DNA of 16,275 nucleotides from CAZPZZ01 sp964591245 (lineage in GTDB: Bacteria; Acidobacteriota; Vicinamibacteria; Vicinamibacterales; UBA8438), in the NCBI GenBank assembly GCA_964591245.1, contig CAZPZZ010000092.1, positions 1 through 16,275 on the forward strand, read 5' to 3'. The translations under genes were made by a program, and so were the position numbers. Below, in pieces: positions 15,386 to 16,275 of the stretch. Numbering within the stretch: the stretch's first letter is position 1; every line of letters starts with the position of its first letter. Below the pieces are notes generated by a model. It searched no databases. It was given only the letters and a program-made list of their open reading frames with translations, and was not told the origin of the DNA.

Positions 15386-15391
15386 TATACT
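15386..15391 (+). promoter_or_regulatory. -10 hexamer TATACT before the threonine dehydratase start
   Basis: TATACT ends 9 bases before ATG 15401, mirroring the element of the divergent barrel-protein gene. No clear -35 is present. If the alternative start at 15377 is used, this lies inside the coding region and is accidental. Confidence 0.35.
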
Positions 15392-15400
15392 GCCGTGTAT

Positions 15401-16275
15401 ATGAGTCAACTGGTGACGGTGGCCGAGATTGAGATGGCGGCGCAACGGATCGCTGAAGTCGTTCGCCACACTCCGCTGGTGGAGTTGTCGCTGGACCGGG
15501 AGAGCAGTGTTCACGCCAAGTGTGAGCGCCTGCAACGGGCCGGCGCGTTCAAGATTCGTGGTGCGTACAACTTCATCAAACAGCTTGAACCTGCGGTTCG
15601 GCAGGGCGGTGTGATTACCTTTTCGTCCGGCAACCACGCGCAGGCCGTTGCCATGGCGGCTGGTCTCGTAGGTATACCCGCGGTCGTGGTCATGCCGACT
15701 ACGGCGCCCGCAGTTAAGGTTGAAGGTGCACGAGCATTGGGGGCTGAGATTTTGTTCGAAGGGACGACTTCTGCGGAGCGTAAAACACGTGCTGAGTGTG
15801 AAGCGCTGAAGCGGGGACTTTATATAGTGCCACCCTTCGACCATCCCTGGATCGTTGCGGGTCAGGGAACGGTTGGGCTGGAGGTGCTTGGGGATTGCCC
15901 CGATGTTCGCCAGGTGCTTGTGCCCGTAGGCGGCGGCGGGTTACTTGCGGGGGTTGCGGCGGCGATCAAGCAGCGACGGCCCGAGGTCAGGGTGGTCGGG
16001 GTCGAGCCTGTTGGAGCTGCGAAGATGCAGGCGTCACTGGGCGCTGGGCATCCCGTGTCACTCGACCGGGTGATGAGCGTCGCTGATGGGCTACTTCCCG
16101 TGAGGCCGGGGGACCTGACGTTTGCTCACGTTCGCGAATTTGTCGATGAACTCGTGACCGTGGATGATCGCGCTATTGTCGAAGCGACACACTGGCTCTT
16201 TCGACATGGCAAACTGGTTGTCGAGGCAAGTGGGGCGGCCACGCTAGCGGCCGTCATGACTGGTGCCGTTCGTGC
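15401..16275 (+). CDS. Threonine ammonia-lyase (dehydratase), PLP-dependent (C-terminus outside window)
   Basis: Converts threonine to 2-oxobutanoate and ammonia, the first step toward isoleucine or a catabolic route. The 291 codons present show the fold-type II core: HTPLVELS, GAFKIRGAYN with the PLP lysine Lys51, SSGNHAQAVA (75-84), the phosphate loop GGGGLLAG (177-184) and VVEASGAA near the cut. The frame is open at 16275, so a C-terminal ACT regulatory domain may or may not exist; without it biosynthetic IlvA and catabolic TdcB types cannot be told apart, and serine racemase or hydroxyaspartate lyase are close relatives. ATG 15401 fits the usual N-terminus and has TATACT 9 bases upstream. 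ATG 15377, eight residues longer, has GAGGG (15366-15370) 6 bases upstream and is a real alternative. Confidence 0.9.
   Translation, partial: MSQLVTVAEIEMAAQRIAEVVRHTPLVELSLDRESSVHAKCERLQRAGAFKIRGAYNFIKQLEPAVRQGGVITFSSGNHAQAVAMAAGLVGIPAVVVMPTTAPAVKVEGARALGAEILFEGTTSAERKTRAECEALKRGLYIVPPFDHPWIVAGQGTVGLEVLGDCPDVRQVLVPVGGGGLLAGVAAAIKQRRPEVRVVGVEPVGAAKMQASLGAGHPVSLDRVMSVADGLLPVRPGDLTFAHVREFVDELVTVDDRAIVEATHWLFRHGKLVVEASGAATLAAVMTGAVR

Noticed and set aside
15269..15844. Leftward 191-codon frame opposite the threonine dehydratase start
   Set aside because: It is antisense to an unmistakable PLP enzyme and overlaps the barrel-protein start.

Overview
The window is a GC-rich chromosomal segment of ordinary bacterial gene density. 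It holds no rRNA, tRNA, CRISPR array, insertion sequence or phage gene that I can recognise. The organism looks Gram-negative: there is a beta-barrel outer-membrane protein, a secreted asparaginase and an exported M61 peptidase. The gene styles (a ligase-ACP-acyltransferase fusion, a MerR-TPR fusion, a Cys4 protein behind a DEAD-box helicase) remind me of Acidobacteriota, perhaps Vicinamibacteria. That is an impression from protein style, not a proven placement.

Layout. Positions 1-1687 read mostly leftward: the start of an L-asparaginase cut by the window edge, two small uncharacterised proteins that share a C-terminal pattern, and between them 688 bases with no convincing gene but with an operator-like repeat and several TCCACA motifs. 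Positions 1846-2984 read rightward: a zinc-ribbon protein and a DnaJ-like protein without a J domain. YidD and a DUF4870 membrane protein converge on it (2988-3852, minus). An Mrp/NBP35 Fe-S carrier ATPase (4060-5136) reads rightward. An apparently exported protein-L-isoaspartate methyltransferase (minus) and a polysaccharide deacetylase (plus) follow, with overlapping head-to-head 5' ends. An M61 peptidase with a PDZ domain (minus) and a MerR-TPR protein (plus) diverge from a 381-base control region.

Positions 9930-15305 read leftward. An outer-membrane barrel protein comes first, then the three-part acyl ligase/ACP/PlsC protein, a probable terminator, and a tight translation/RNA operon: infA, a DEAD-box helicase and a small Cys4 protein. 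A threonine dehydratase running off the right edge diverges from the barrel gene.

The genes do not form one pathway. Coherent sub-units are infA-helicase-Cys4 (translation and RNA remodelling), the ligase-ACP-PlsC fusion (activation, carriage and transfer of acyl groups on one chain), and YidD-DUF4870 (membrane). The most interesting global signal is that several genes without a Shine-Dalgarno sequence carry a -10-like hexamer 6-10 bases before the start codon, which suggests leaderless transcripts. I see no clear new defence or mobile system.
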